This document shows positions 16,412 through 23,636 of a DNA stretch of 38,046 nt, one piece after another. The notes beneath the pieces are model-generated. The model saw nothing but the letters and a program-made list of their open reading frames with translations, made no database searches and was not told where the DNA came from. The stretch is from positions 1 through 38,046 of the forward strand of contig NZ_JABXKH010000171.1 of NCBI RefSeq assembly GCF_017115105.1, written 5' to 3'. This DNA is from Nostoc sp. NMS2. GTDB lineage: Bacteria > Cyanobacteriota > Cyanobacteriia > Cyanobacteriales > Nostocaceae. Each line of letters starts with the position of its first letter. The first letter of the stretch is position 1. The position numbers were made by a program, and so were the translations under genes.

Positions 16412-17948
16412 ATATTCACTTGGTATTAGACGAAAAACCAAGTAGACAAGACCAGAAGCTGAAAACTTTAAGTAAGTACGTCCAGAAGTATCCCCAAGGA
16501 TGGAAGAAACGATTAGAGCTAGCTGATTTGCTCTACGGAATGGGAATTTGGCAACAAGCGATCGCAGAGTATCGCCAAGTACTTGAGCGACAGCCTCAAT
16601 TAATTAATGTGCGGCTGCAACTTGGAAAAATCTTGCAGATGATGAAACGAGAAGCAGAGGCTATAGAGCTATACGGCAGTGCCCTAGCATTATCCTGTAA
16701 TCAAGGAACTCAGTACCCATAGGTGGACTAATTGCTGTCTGTAAAAATGACACCCAAAAAGCAATCATCGCTTTTGATGCTGCGGCTGATCTAGAACCGG
16801 ACAAAATCGTTCACTGGCTGGCATTGGGACAGGTGCAGAAGGGAAGAGAAGATCCGATTGGAGCTTTAGAAGCCTTCTCACAGGTTTTGTCACTTAACCC
16901 AGATGATATTGTCGCTTTGATTCATAGCTATGATGCACTGATGGCAATGGGAGACTTCCAAGCAGCTAGGGAGCAGTTAAGTAGAGCTAGCGCCCTAGTT
17001 CCCGATGATTTTCGGGTACTCCAACGACAATTAGATCAGCGTTGCGGGATGAAATTGGTATTAGGTAAAGAAGGAAAGCAGACTAAAAAGCTGATTGCTT
17101 CTGTGTTGCGACAGGCTCCTCACGCTGCTGAAGCTTACAAATCACTAGCGTATTATCACCTTTACCGGGGAGATTGGGCGCAAGGGGTAGGGGTGTTAGC
17201 AGAGTTTGCAGAGCAACACCCCAATCATCCTAGCGCCTGGTATTACTACGGACAGTGCCTGTTCCACACGGGTGAATATCAGGCGGCGGCTGAGATGATG
17301 CTGAAAGCATATCGTTTGTATCCCAACGATTGTGAAATCTATCGGGCGTTGTGTAAGATTTTACCCCTTGCTGGGCGACTAGAAGAATTACAACCCTTAC
17401 TAGAAGAGATGCTTGAGCGTTTTCCTGAACGGTGGAGTGTTTGGGCGACGGTGGGGCGGGTGCTGGTGGAAAGCTTTCAAGAGATTGAACGAGGGTGTAG
17501 TGTTTCTGCAAAGGGAATGCAACTCCAACCCCAATTAGCTGATGCTTGGTTTCGTCATGGGCGGGTGTTAGCTTTGGCGCTTAAACATCAAGAAGCGATC
17601 GCAACTTTGGAAAAAGGATGGCAGTTTTTGTCAGCAGAGGGGGGTTATCTGCAATCTGTACCTGCTGCGGTGTGGCTGGGAGAAAGTTACCAAGGACTGG
17701 GAAATGATGGCATTAGTCGCAAGTGGTGGGAAGAGGCTTGTGTGCGAAGTCAAAAACTGAAGTCATTTAACTCGGCTACGGCTGATTACTGGCAGGGGAG
17801 AGCCTTAGAGGGGTTGGGGGATACTTTAGGAGCGATCGCAGCTTATCGCACTGCTTTAAATCAACAGTTATTTTATCCGGCTCGTGGCGAGGTTAAGGAA
17901 GCTTTGACACGTTTACAAGGGATGGTGCGGAAAAAATCTCGTGCTTGA
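16402..17948 (+). pseudogene. TPR-repeat protein, frameshifted near 16716
   Basis: Reads from GTG 16402 (or ATG 16351) for about 105 codons to a stop at 16720-16722. The protein then continues without loss in the next frame (IGGLIAVCKNDTQKAIIAFDAAADLEP ...) to 17948. One missing C in the CCC run at 16716-16718 explains it: with CCCC the text reads TQYPIGGLIAV and a single protein of about 515 residues results. Repeated 34-residue helical units are visible (IWQQAIAEYRQVLERQPQL, DPIGALEAFSQVLSLNPDD, EYQAAAEMMLKAYRLYPND, HQEAIATLEKGWQF, LGAIAAYRTALNQQ), so it is a TPR scaffold with no signal peptide. Coupled to the sigma gene, it may act as its partner or regulator (inference). It is either a true frameshift, a phase-variable tract, or a sequencing error. 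Confidence 0.8.
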
Positions 17949-17987
17949 GTCTGGTTTGCTCGGATGGATTTATTTTAGAGAAAAAAC

Positions 17988-18044
17988 GCCTCTAACTCGA
18001 AAAAGTCCAAAATCGATGACTGAGATCGTCTTAAAAGTGTACAA
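17988..18044 (+). promoter_or_regulatory. Conserved upstream block of secreted gene 1, candidate promoter
   Basis: Contains GCCTCTAACTCGAAAAA, ATGACTGAGATCGTCTT and AAAAGTGTACAA, all repeated at the same distance before the third gene (19580-19637). In both copies the wider similarity begins exactly 119 bases before the ATG with CTTGAGTCTGGTTT, here overlapping the stop of the TPR gene. CGTC resembles the -10 core of ECF promoters, but no -35 GGAAC occurs at normal spacing, so the promoter is not defined. Confidence 0.5.
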
Positions 18045-18062
18045 GTTGAAGAGACTAACTTC

Positions 18063-18626
18063 ATGAAATCTCTAACTAGAATTTTTGTTGCTTTGCTGTT
18101 GGCTGTAGGCATTACCTTTGGTGGTTTTCAGGGTCATGCTAAGGCCGCGCCTTTACCCATCAACGTTTCAATTGATGCCGATAAAACCATCGAACAAATA
18201 ATAGGGCTAATCAGCACATCGCAAGATTTTTCTCTTGTGATAGCTAATCAAACTCCACATACTTTACGCCGTGTGGGTGCTTATAATAAGCTATCAAATT
18301 GGCCTGTTGGTGATGTTGATTCATTAAAGGCAGTAGGTCAAGATTGGAAAGAGAATGATAATGGTCGTGGGTATTTTACCTTTGCCTCTAACTATGCAAT
18401 TGGAGACACTGGAAGAAATGTACAATTTGGAGCTTCCTGGCCTCCCATAGGAAGAAGAAAAATTAATCTCTGTACCCGGAATGAAGCTGGCAACTCACCA
18501 GCAGCATTGTGTTTGGATCAGATGAGTAGTGCTGATGACCGAAATTTAGAGAATTCCAAGTTCTCAGCCCAGGCTCGGTTAGGTAGAAAAGATAACACAG
18601 TCCTCTGGACTTATCTTGTGAAATAG
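18063..18626 (+). CDS. Secreted protein, tandem paralogue 1, unknown family
   Basis: 187 residues with a clear signal peptide: basic start, hydrophobic stretch to about residue 21, and cleavage after AKA (residue 28). The mature part, about 159 residues, is beta-rich in appearance. Conserved marks shared with the two following genes are V(I)AN-x-T-x-x-x-L-R, SNWPVGD, FASNY, a GRRKIN segment, GNxPA and a terminal WxY. It has two cysteines (LCTRN and LCLDQ) that could form a disulfide. A periplasmic or exported location is expected. The spacing of small conserved blocks faintly recalls beta-sandwich pore-forming or aegerolysin-like proteins, but that is an impression, not an assignment. Ribosome site GAAGAGA about 9 bases upstream. 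A strong terminator follows. Confidence 0.8.
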   Translation: MKSLTRIFVALLLAVGITFGGFQGHAKAAPLPINVSIDADKTIEQIIGLISTSQDFSLVIANQTPHTLRRVGAYNKLSNWPVGDVDSLKAVGQDWKENDNGRGYFTFASNYAIGDTGRNVQFGASWPPIGRRKINLCTRNEAGNSPAALCLDQMSSADDRNLENSKFSAQARLGRKDNTVLWTYLVK

Positions 18627-18662
18627 ACTTCATTTCTGGATGATAATTTCATCTCTATATAT

Positions 18663-18695
18663 AAGAGGTAGGAAAAAAATACCTACCTCTTTTTT
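18663..18695 (+). terminator. Rho-independent terminator after secreted gene 1
   Basis: A perfect 10-base stem AAGAGGTAGG (18663-18672) / CCTACCTCTT (18682-18691) with an A-rich 9-base loop, followed by a T run. It lies 37 bases after the stop and separates gene 1 from gene 2, implying that gene 2 has its own promoter or depends on read-through. Confidence 0.9.
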
Positions 18696-18739
18696 AAGAA
18701 AGAATTTTTCATTTTAAGTTAAATAAAGGTATCTAATTC

Positions 18740-19339
18740 ATGAAATATATAACTAAATTTTTTGTTGCTTTGTTACTAGGCGTAACCATTTGCTTTGGTG
18801 GTTTTAATAATTATGCAAATTCTTCAACTATAAATTCTATAGAACCCAATAAAATTAGTTCATCTAGTGATGTCCACAATGAAATTAAGCCAAATGAAAC
18901 TATAGAAATACCAATGACATTAACATACAAAAGAGTAGTTGCGATCGCTAACAAAACTCAATGTGTTCTTAGACCTGTAGGTGTTTACAATAATTTATTA
19001 AGTTGGCCTATTGGTGATGTTGGTCCATTACAGGCAGAGGGGCAAAAGTTTGTCGATGAGAATTTTTCTTTTGCATCTAATTACCAAATTGATTGTGGGA
19101 TAGATACCGAAAAAAGAAATGTACAATTATCATCTAGTATAGCTATTACAACAGGAGAGAGAAAAATTAATATTGGAGTTATTAATCAAGACGGCAATCA
19201 GCCAGCAAAAATAACTTGGGATAATATGAAAAATTCTGATGATAAATCTCTCAAGAATTTTCCTTTTGAAGTTCATGCTTTTATCAAACAAAAAGACAAA
19301 TCCTTTTTCTGGATATATGAGATTACGGAACAAAGATAA
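18740..19339 (+). CDS. Secreted protein, tandem paralogue 2, unknown family
   Basis: 199 residues. The signal peptide is similar to its neighbours (MKYITKFFVALLLGVTICFGGF), likely cut near residue 28. The mature domain shares VAIANKT, SWPIGDV, FSFASNYQI, GERKINI, NQDGNQPA and a terminal FWIYEI with the flanking paralogues. It carries an extra Asn/Ser-rich segment after the signal peptide. Two cysteines are differently placed from those of paralogue 1 (near TQC and IDC). Base composition is more AT-rich than its neighbours. Ribosome site AAAGG is about 11 bases before the ATG. It follows a terminator and lacks the upstream block of paralogues 1 and 3. Function unknown. Confidence 0.78.
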   Translation: MKYITKFFVALLLGVTICFGGFNNYANSSTINSIEPNKISSSSDVHNEIKPNETIEIPMTLTYKRVVAIANKTQCVLRPVGVYNNLLSWPIGDVGPLQAEGQKFVDENFSFASNYQIDCGIDTEKRNVQLSSSIAITTGERKINIGVINQDGNQPAKITWDNMKNSDDKSLKNFPFEVHAFIKQKDKSFFWIYEITEQR

Positions 19340-19401
19340 TTTTGATATAAGTGCGATGCCTGCGACGGTCTACCACTTCTTTTAATATACAAGGGTGCGT
19401 T

Positions 19402-19473
19402 AACTGAAAGTACGGCACCATCCCTCTCTCCTTAAAGGAAGAGAGGTTTTCCAGATGCCGTAAAAATTCAGTT
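19402..19473. mobile_element. Short palindromic element between paralogues 2 and 3
   Basis: 72 bases with inverted ends AACTGAAAGTACGGCACCATC and GATGCCGTAAAAATTCAGTT (imperfect), and an inner CTCTCTCCTT/AAGGAAGAGAG hairpin. The inner hairpin and the TTTTCCAGATG end resemble the element at 26753-26867, so they may be related. Confidence 0.5.
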
Positions 19474-19579
19474 TGAATTTGCAGTTGTTTTAAGGAGGCT
19501 TTAAAACATTTGCAAGCGATAAGTGCAGCTTCTCCTACTTGAGTCTGGTTTTATCAGGTAAATTGAGTTAGGAACAAAT

Positions 19580-19637
19580 GCCTCTAACTCGAAAAATTCC
19601 GAAATTCATGACTGAGATCGTCTTTAAAAGTGTACAA
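19580..19637 (+). promoter_or_regulatory. Conserved upstream block of secreted gene 3, candidate promoter
   Basis: Same three sub-blocks as at 17988-18044: GCCTCTAACTCGAAAAA, ATGACTGAGATCGTCTT and AAAAGTGTACAA. They sit at an almost identical distance from the ATG, with one base inserted in the T run. The similarity starts at 19538 (CTTGAGTCTGG), again 119 bases before the start codon, so the duplicated unit included its control region. Confidence 0.5.
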
Positions 19638-19656
19638 ATAGAGGTCTATTAGATAG

Positions 19657-20214
19657 ATGAAATTTCTAACTAGAATTTTTGTTGCTTTGTTGTTAGTTGT
19701 AGGCATTATCTTTGGTAGTTTTCATAGTGACGCTCATGCTGCGTCGCCTTTACCAATCAACATTAAGATTGATGTAAATGATATAAAACCGATAGCAAAT
19801 CGCATAAAATTTGAAAGGAAATATACTGTTCTTGTAGCTAACAAAACTGGCAAGACTCTTGAGCGTGTACGCGCTTACAATCAGACATCAAACTGGCCTA
19901 TTGGTGATATTGAGCCAAATGCCATAGTTGGACAACAATTCGACGGTGCCCCTGGTACTAATGCTTTTTCCTTTGCATCTAACTATAGAGTTGAACCTGG
20001 TAAAAATATCCAATTATCAGCCACATTTCCTATGATAGGTAGAAGAAAAATTGGAATCTGAGGCATAAATCAAGACGGAAACAAGCCAGCAGAACAGGTT
20101 TGGGATAAGACCAGTGATTCATCAGATAAAGTAATCACTAATCCTCCTTTGCGAGGTAGTGCTTCTATCCAACAAAAAGACGGATCAATCGTCTGGTATT
20201 ATGAAATTAAATAA
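19657..20214 (+). pseudogene. Secreted protein, tandem paralogue 3, interrupted by TGA
   Basis: The frame runs from ATG 19657 to a TAA at 20212-20214 and would give 185 residues, but has a TGA at 20059-20061 (after residue 134, within GRRKIGI*GINQDGNKPA). Beyond the TGA the frame still encodes the family tail (WDKTSDSSDK ... QQKDGSIVWYYEIK), so this is a recent nonsense mutation. The aligned codon is TGT (Cys) in paralogue 1 and GGA (Gly) in paralogue 2, each one base away. The signal peptide (MKFLTRIFVALLLVVGIIFG, cut after AHA) is nearly identical to paralogue 1. The truncated 134-residue product would lack the C-terminal strand region. A sequence error is possible. Confidence 0.8.
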
Positions 20215-20496
20215 CCATAGTTAATGGTTTTTAGTGCGATCGCTTAATCTTGTAGGTGCATTATTTTGACTAACGCACCTTGTTAAATTACATTAAATAT
20301 GCATAATATAGTCCCAAATGCAATAGTCAAGGGAAAAGGCGATCGCGGCATTTGTCACCGAAACAGTTTGAAATAACCATTTTGGATACTGGGCTACCAT
20401 AGCTACTAACTGTAGGGTAACTAAATCTACAGCAATACAGAGCAACTATGGTGCATAGTACAGGAAGAACATATTTATAGTAACGATGGCATAAAC
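20215..20496. other. Spacer before the aldolase gene
   Basis: About 280 bases (408 in all up to the aldolase ATG). It contains a GGTGCATTA/TAACGCACC hairpin at 20255-20279, similar to hairpins at 37529-37554 and to a half copy near 19394, and two HIP1 sites. No gene seen. Confidence 0.5.
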
Positions 20497-20548
20497 TTTT
20501 TCAACATAGATACACGACACTAGTTATAATTTCCTATAAGTTGAAAAA
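20497..20548 (+). promoter_or_regulatory. Aldolase promoter region with flanking inverted repeat
   Basis: A consensus -10, TATAAT at 20525-20530, lies 92 bases before the aldolase start. It is bracketed by perfect 9-base inverted arms TTTTTCAAC (20497-20505) and GTTGAAAAA (20540-20548), which could be an operator or form a looped structure. No good -35 lies at 17 bases, which may imply an activator. Confidence 0.45.
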
Positions 20549-20622
20549 ACTCTTAAGATTTAGCGTAATAAATACGCTTCTCTCAGACCGACTAGCTGAC
20601 AACCACATTAGGAGGACTATCT

Positions 20623-21702
20623 ATGGCGCTTGTACCACTGCGGCTGCTGTTGGATCACGCAGCTGAAAACGGTTACGGCATCCCAGCTTTCAACGTTAAC
20701 AATTTGGAGCAGATTCAGGCAATCATGAAGGCTGCTGTCGAGACAGATAGCCCCGTAATTTTGCAAGCTTCACGCGGCGCTCGTAATTATGCAGGAGAAA
20801 ACTTTCTCCGCCACCTAATTTTGGCAGCCGTAGAAACTTATCCTCAGATTCCCATTGTCATGCACCAAGATCATGGTAATGCTCCTTCTACCTGCTACTC
20901 AGCAATTAAGAACAACTTCACCAGCGTGATGATGGATGGTTCTTTAGAAGCTGATGCTAAAACTCCCGCTAGCTTTGAATACAACGTCAATGTTACCCGC
21001 GAAGTTGTAAATGTAGCTCATGCTTTGGGTGTCAGTGTTGAAGGTGAACTCGGTTGTTTGGGTTCTCTAGAAACTGGTGCTGGTGAAGCTGAAGATGGTC
21101 ACGGATTTGAAGGTACACTCGACCACTCACAACTGCTAACCGACCCCGATGAAGCTGTTGAGTTTGTAGAAGCAACCCAAGTAGATGCTTTGGCTGTTGC
21201 CATTGGCACTAGCCACGGTGCTTACAAGTTTACCCGCAAGCCGACTGGTGAAATTTTGGCCATCAGCCGCATTGAAGAAATTCACCGCCGTCTGCCTAAC
21301 ACCCACTTGGTAATGCACGGTTCATCCTCTGTACCTGAAGATTTACTTGCACTGATTAACCAATATGGTGGTGCAATTCCTGAAACCTACGGTGTACCTG
21401 TAGAAGAAATCCAAAAAGGTATTAAGAGTGGTGTACGGAAAGTAAACATTGACACTGACAACCGTTTAGCTATTACTGCTGCTGTCCGTGAAGCTTTGGC
21501 TAAAAAACCAGAGGAGTTTGACCCCCGTCACTTCCTCAAGCCTTCTATTACATATATGCAGAAGGTTTGTGCTGAACGCTATCAGCAATTTGGCACAGCT
21601 GGCAACGCAAGCAAGATTAAGCAAATTTCTTTGGAAGATTTTGCTGCTAAGTATGCTAAAGGTGAACTAAACGTTGTCACCAAAGCTGCTGCTAAAGTTT
21701 AA
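20623..21702 (+). CDS. fbaA: Fructose-bisphosphate aldolase, class II
   Basis: 359 residues. A zinc enzyme that cleaves or forms fructose-1,6-bisphosphate and, in the Calvin cycle, sedoheptulose-1,7-bisphosphate. Seen: the N-terminal PLRLLLDHAAENGYGIPAFNVNNLEQ, the acid/base D83 and zinc ligand H84 in VMHQDHGNAP, ELG near 137, GTSHGAYK with a second zinc His, GSSSVPED, and VRKVNIDTDNRLA. This is the long CbbA-type class II enzyme (Calvin-cycle version) used by cyanobacteria. The start is fixed by an excellent ribosome site AGGAGG at 20610-20615. Codon use is strongly biased, as in highly expressed genes. It ends with its own element plus a terminator hairpin at 21923. Confidence 0.95.
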   Translation: MALVPLRLLLDHAAENGYGIPAFNVNNLEQIQAIMKAAVETDSPVILQASRGARNYAGENFLRHLILAAVETYPQIPIVMHQDHGNAPSTCYSAIKNNFTSVMMDGSLEADAKTPASFEYNVNVTREVVNVAHALGVSVEGELGCLGSLETGAGEAEDGHGFEGTLDHSQLLTDPDEAVEFVEATQVDALAVAIGTSHGAYKFTRKPTGEILAISRIEEIHRRLPNTHLVMHGSSSVPEDLLALINQYGGAIPETYGVPVEEIQKGIKSGVRKVNIDTDNRLAITAAVREALAKKPEEFDPRHFLKPSITYMQKVCAERYQQFGTAGNASKIKQISLEDFAAKYAKGELNVVTKAAAKV

Positions 21703-21716
21703 TTTTGACAACAAAT

Positions 21717-21865
21717 ATAGCGCTTCTCAGTTGAGCGCAATACAGACCTAACCCCCAGTCCCTTCCCTTGTAGGGAAGGGGAGTAAAATTCAAAGCCTCT
21801 CTCCTTTTAGGAGAGAGGAATGGAAGTGAGGTCAAAGTGTATTGCTTCCATTCGAGAAGCGCTAT
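21717..21865 (-). mobile_element. MITE-like palindromic element, copy 2
   Basis: 149 bases with inverted ends: ATAGCGCTTCTC at 21717 and GAGAAGCGCTAT to 21865 (12 perfect bases). The similarity continues inward through CAATACAGACC against GGTCAAAGTGTATTG. Inside are CCCTTCCC/GGGAAGGG and CTCTCTCCTTTT/GGAGAGAGG hairpins. The reverse complement matches 7745-7875. No coding capacity and no clear target duplication. Confidence 0.75.
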
Positions 21866-21922
21866 GAATAGGAGCATAGTACTGCTATGCTCCTAAAAAA
21901 TTGAAGATTCTAATATTGACAT

Positions 21923-21947
21923 AAACCGGGTAGTCACCCGGTTTTTT
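21923..21947 (+). terminator. Rho-independent terminator of the aldolase gene
   Basis: A 9-base perfect stem AAACCGGGT (21923-21931) / ACCCGGTTT (21936-21944) with loop AGTC and a T run. It lies 220 bases after the aldolase stop, beyond the MITE-like element, which seems to have inserted between gene and terminator. Confidence 0.88.
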
Positions 21948-22094
21948 ATTTTATTCATGAGGATAGGGAATAGGGAACTTGTACTGAGCGCAGTGGAAGT
22001 ATGGGGCATTGAGCATTAGTTATTTTTTCTTCTCTCACTTCCTCATCTCCCCCATCCTCCCTTGCTCCCTGCCCCCTGCTCCCCTTCCCCCTAC

Positions 22095-22907
22095 CTAGAA
22101 CACCCGATGTTGTAAAGAGGGCATTTGACGGCGGACTTGTTCTAACCTAGTGGGCTTGATTTCTGCGATCGCAATTCCCGGTTTTTCTCCAGCATCAGCT
22201 AAAATTACACCCCAAGGGTCAATAATCACGGCGTGTCCGTGGGTTAAACGGCGGGCGTAGTTGTTACCTGTTTGGGCAGGAGCAATGACGTAGGCGGTAT
22301 TTTCGATGGCTCTAGCTTGTAATAGTACTTGCCAGTGATCTTTGCCAGTAAAGGCGGTAAAGGCGGCGGGAATAAAGATAACATCGGCTCCCTTCTCTGC
22401 TAAATAACGATACAGTTCAGGGAAGCGGACATCATAACAAATAGAAAGTCCTAGATTACCGAGTTTTTCTGAGAAATACACGGGGGGTAGTTCCGTACCA
22501 GCCACAACAGTGCTGGATTCCCGATAGGTGTTGCCGTCGGGGACATCAACATCAAATAGGTGTACTTTGTAGTAGCGGGCAAGTTCTTGACCGCTTGGAT
22601 CGATGAGTAGAGTGGTATTATAAACCTTGCCCGTATTGTCTACAGGAACTGGAAAGCTGCCGCCCAAGATCGTAATTTGAAAGCGTTGAGCCATTTTTTT
22701 GAGAAATTTTTCACTTTCAAGAGCGATCGCATCGCCTTGTGCGAGTTTATCTTTTTCTTCTCCCATATAGGAAAAGTTTTCTGGCAAGCCTACCAATTCA
22801 GCACCTTGACGCACGGCAAGCTCTATTAATTCTTCTGCCTGAGCCAAATTTTTGTGTAGATCGGGCACACTTGTCAATTGAATAGCGGCGGCTAAATAAG
22901 ACTTCAT
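22095..22907 (-). CDS. Carbon-nitrogen hydrolase (Nit1/NitFhit-type, probable deaminated glutathione amidase)
   Basis: 270 residues of the nitrilase superfamily. The catalytic triad is visible: E43 in LPENFSYMGE, K114 in RYYKVHLFDVDVPDG, and C157 in LGLSICYDVRFPELYR. The sequence HLFDVDVPDGNTYRES and the CYDVRFPELYRYLAEKGAD context match the Nit1 branch, whose members hydrolyse deaminated glutathione, a repair reaction for transaminase side products. The assignment to that substrate is by family resemblance. Cytoplasmic, single gene, convergent with the aldolase. The start ATG gives the typical KSYLAAAIQLTSVPD beginning. Confidence 0.88.
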   Translation of the reverse strand: MKSYLAAAIQLTSVPDLHKNLAQAEELIELAVRQGAELVGLPENFSYMGEEKDKLAQGDAIALESEKFLKKMAQRFQITILGGSFPVPVDNTGKVYNTTLLIDPSGQELARYYKVHLFDVDVPDGNTYRESSTVVAGTELPPVYFSEKLGNLGLSICYDVRFPELYRYLAEKGADVIFIPAAFTAFTGKDHWQVLLQARAIENTAYVIAPAQTGNNYARRLTHGHAVIIDPWGVILADAGEKPGIAIAEIKPTRLEQVRRQMPSLQHRVF

Positions 22908-23193
22908 AGATTCAACAACGAACAGTTGATTTATGGAAGATAGATTATCAAAATATATCGCTACTTCAACATCTATGGAACTTAATTAGAAATACGTCAG
23001 CCAAGATTCTCTTTAGCTATAGTTCTTTTATTGCTGATTTTAATCTTCCTCTAGGTTCTATAAACCTGAGCAAGATTGAGATTAGGTTGTGATCAAACCC
23101 TGATAAAAGGCTTATGCTGTGGATATCTATATTCTTATTAAAACATTAATTGTTGTCCTTGTCTTAGCAGATGCTGTGAGCAAGATACTGATT
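22908..23193. other. Spacer upstream of the nitrilase gene
   Basis: 286 bases of AT-rich sequence (part of a 729-base gap). No gene or structured RNA seen. The promoter of the nitrilase-family gene should lie here, on the minus strand. Confidence 0.45.
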
Positions 23194-23198
23194 ATTTT

Positions 23199-23354
23199 AA
23201 CGTGAGTTCGACGAACCTCTCCCTGCCTTGAACTAAAGTTCAAGTCTGTCCCTCTCCGAATCGGAGAGGGACGGTTTTGCGTAGTAAAACCAGGGAGAGG
23301 TTTCAATATTTACGCCAATTAGGTAATTACTAAATAGCGCGTCGAACTCACGTT
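23199..23354. mobile_element. MITE with perfect 15-base inverted ends and 5-base target duplication
   Basis: Ends AACGTGAGTTCGACG (23199-23213) and CGTCGAACTCACGTT (23340-23354) are perfect inverted repeats, flanked on both sides by ATTTT (23194-23198 and 23355-23359). Inside, AACCTCTCCCTG pairs with CAGGGAGAGGTT and GTCCCTCTCCGA with TCGGAGAGGGAC, so almost the whole 156 bases can fold as one hairpin. No coding capacity; it would need a transposase in trans. Confidence 0.85.
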
Positions 23355-23368
23355 ATTTTAGTAAGGGT

Positions 23369-23488
23369 ATGATGCTAGACCAAAAAATAAAGCAATTATA
23401 TTGCAATTTACCAATTTTAGGTTTTCTGTTGGCGGTGCTAGCAGTGGAAATTAGTAGTGCGGGAATTAGTGAGTTGTTTTTGAGATAG
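23369..23488 (+). CDS. Possible 39-residue hydrophobic peptide or gene remnant
   Basis: ATG 23369 opens 39 codons ending in TAG. The product has one hydrophobic segment (residues 14-27, LPILGFLLAVLAVE) and a short polar tail. TAAGGG lies just upstream of the ATG as a possible ribosome site. It starts 10 bases past the MITE target duplication. It could be a small membrane protein, or the N-terminal stub of a lost membrane transporter gene. No strong support. Confidence 0.25.
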   Translation: MMLDQKIKQLYCNLPILGFLLAVLAVEISSAGISELFLR

Positions 23489-23636
23489 AAAACTCCTAAA
23501 AATATTCTGAAACTGTATACAAATGTAAACAAGTTTGAAAAACGGGAAATTCGCGCCTCTCAAACTTGTTTATAAAAATTAACCCAAAGCTAGAACAACA
23601 TTGATAACTCAAAAGGATTTTGTTACCAATTGAGTC

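Noticed and set aside
17988..18044. A standard ECF promoter (GGAAC, 16-17 bases, CGTC) in the conserved block
   Set aside because: CGTC is present but no GGAAC-like -35 lies 16-17 bases upstream; the AAC in CTAACTCG is about 30 bases away. The block is reported as a candidate only.
20059..20061. TGA as selenocysteine in the third secreted paralogue
   Set aside because: No hairpin resembling a selenocysteine insertion element is seen, the aligned residues in the paralogues are Cys and Gly, and cyanobacteria of this type are not expected to use selenocysteine. A nonsense mutation is simpler.
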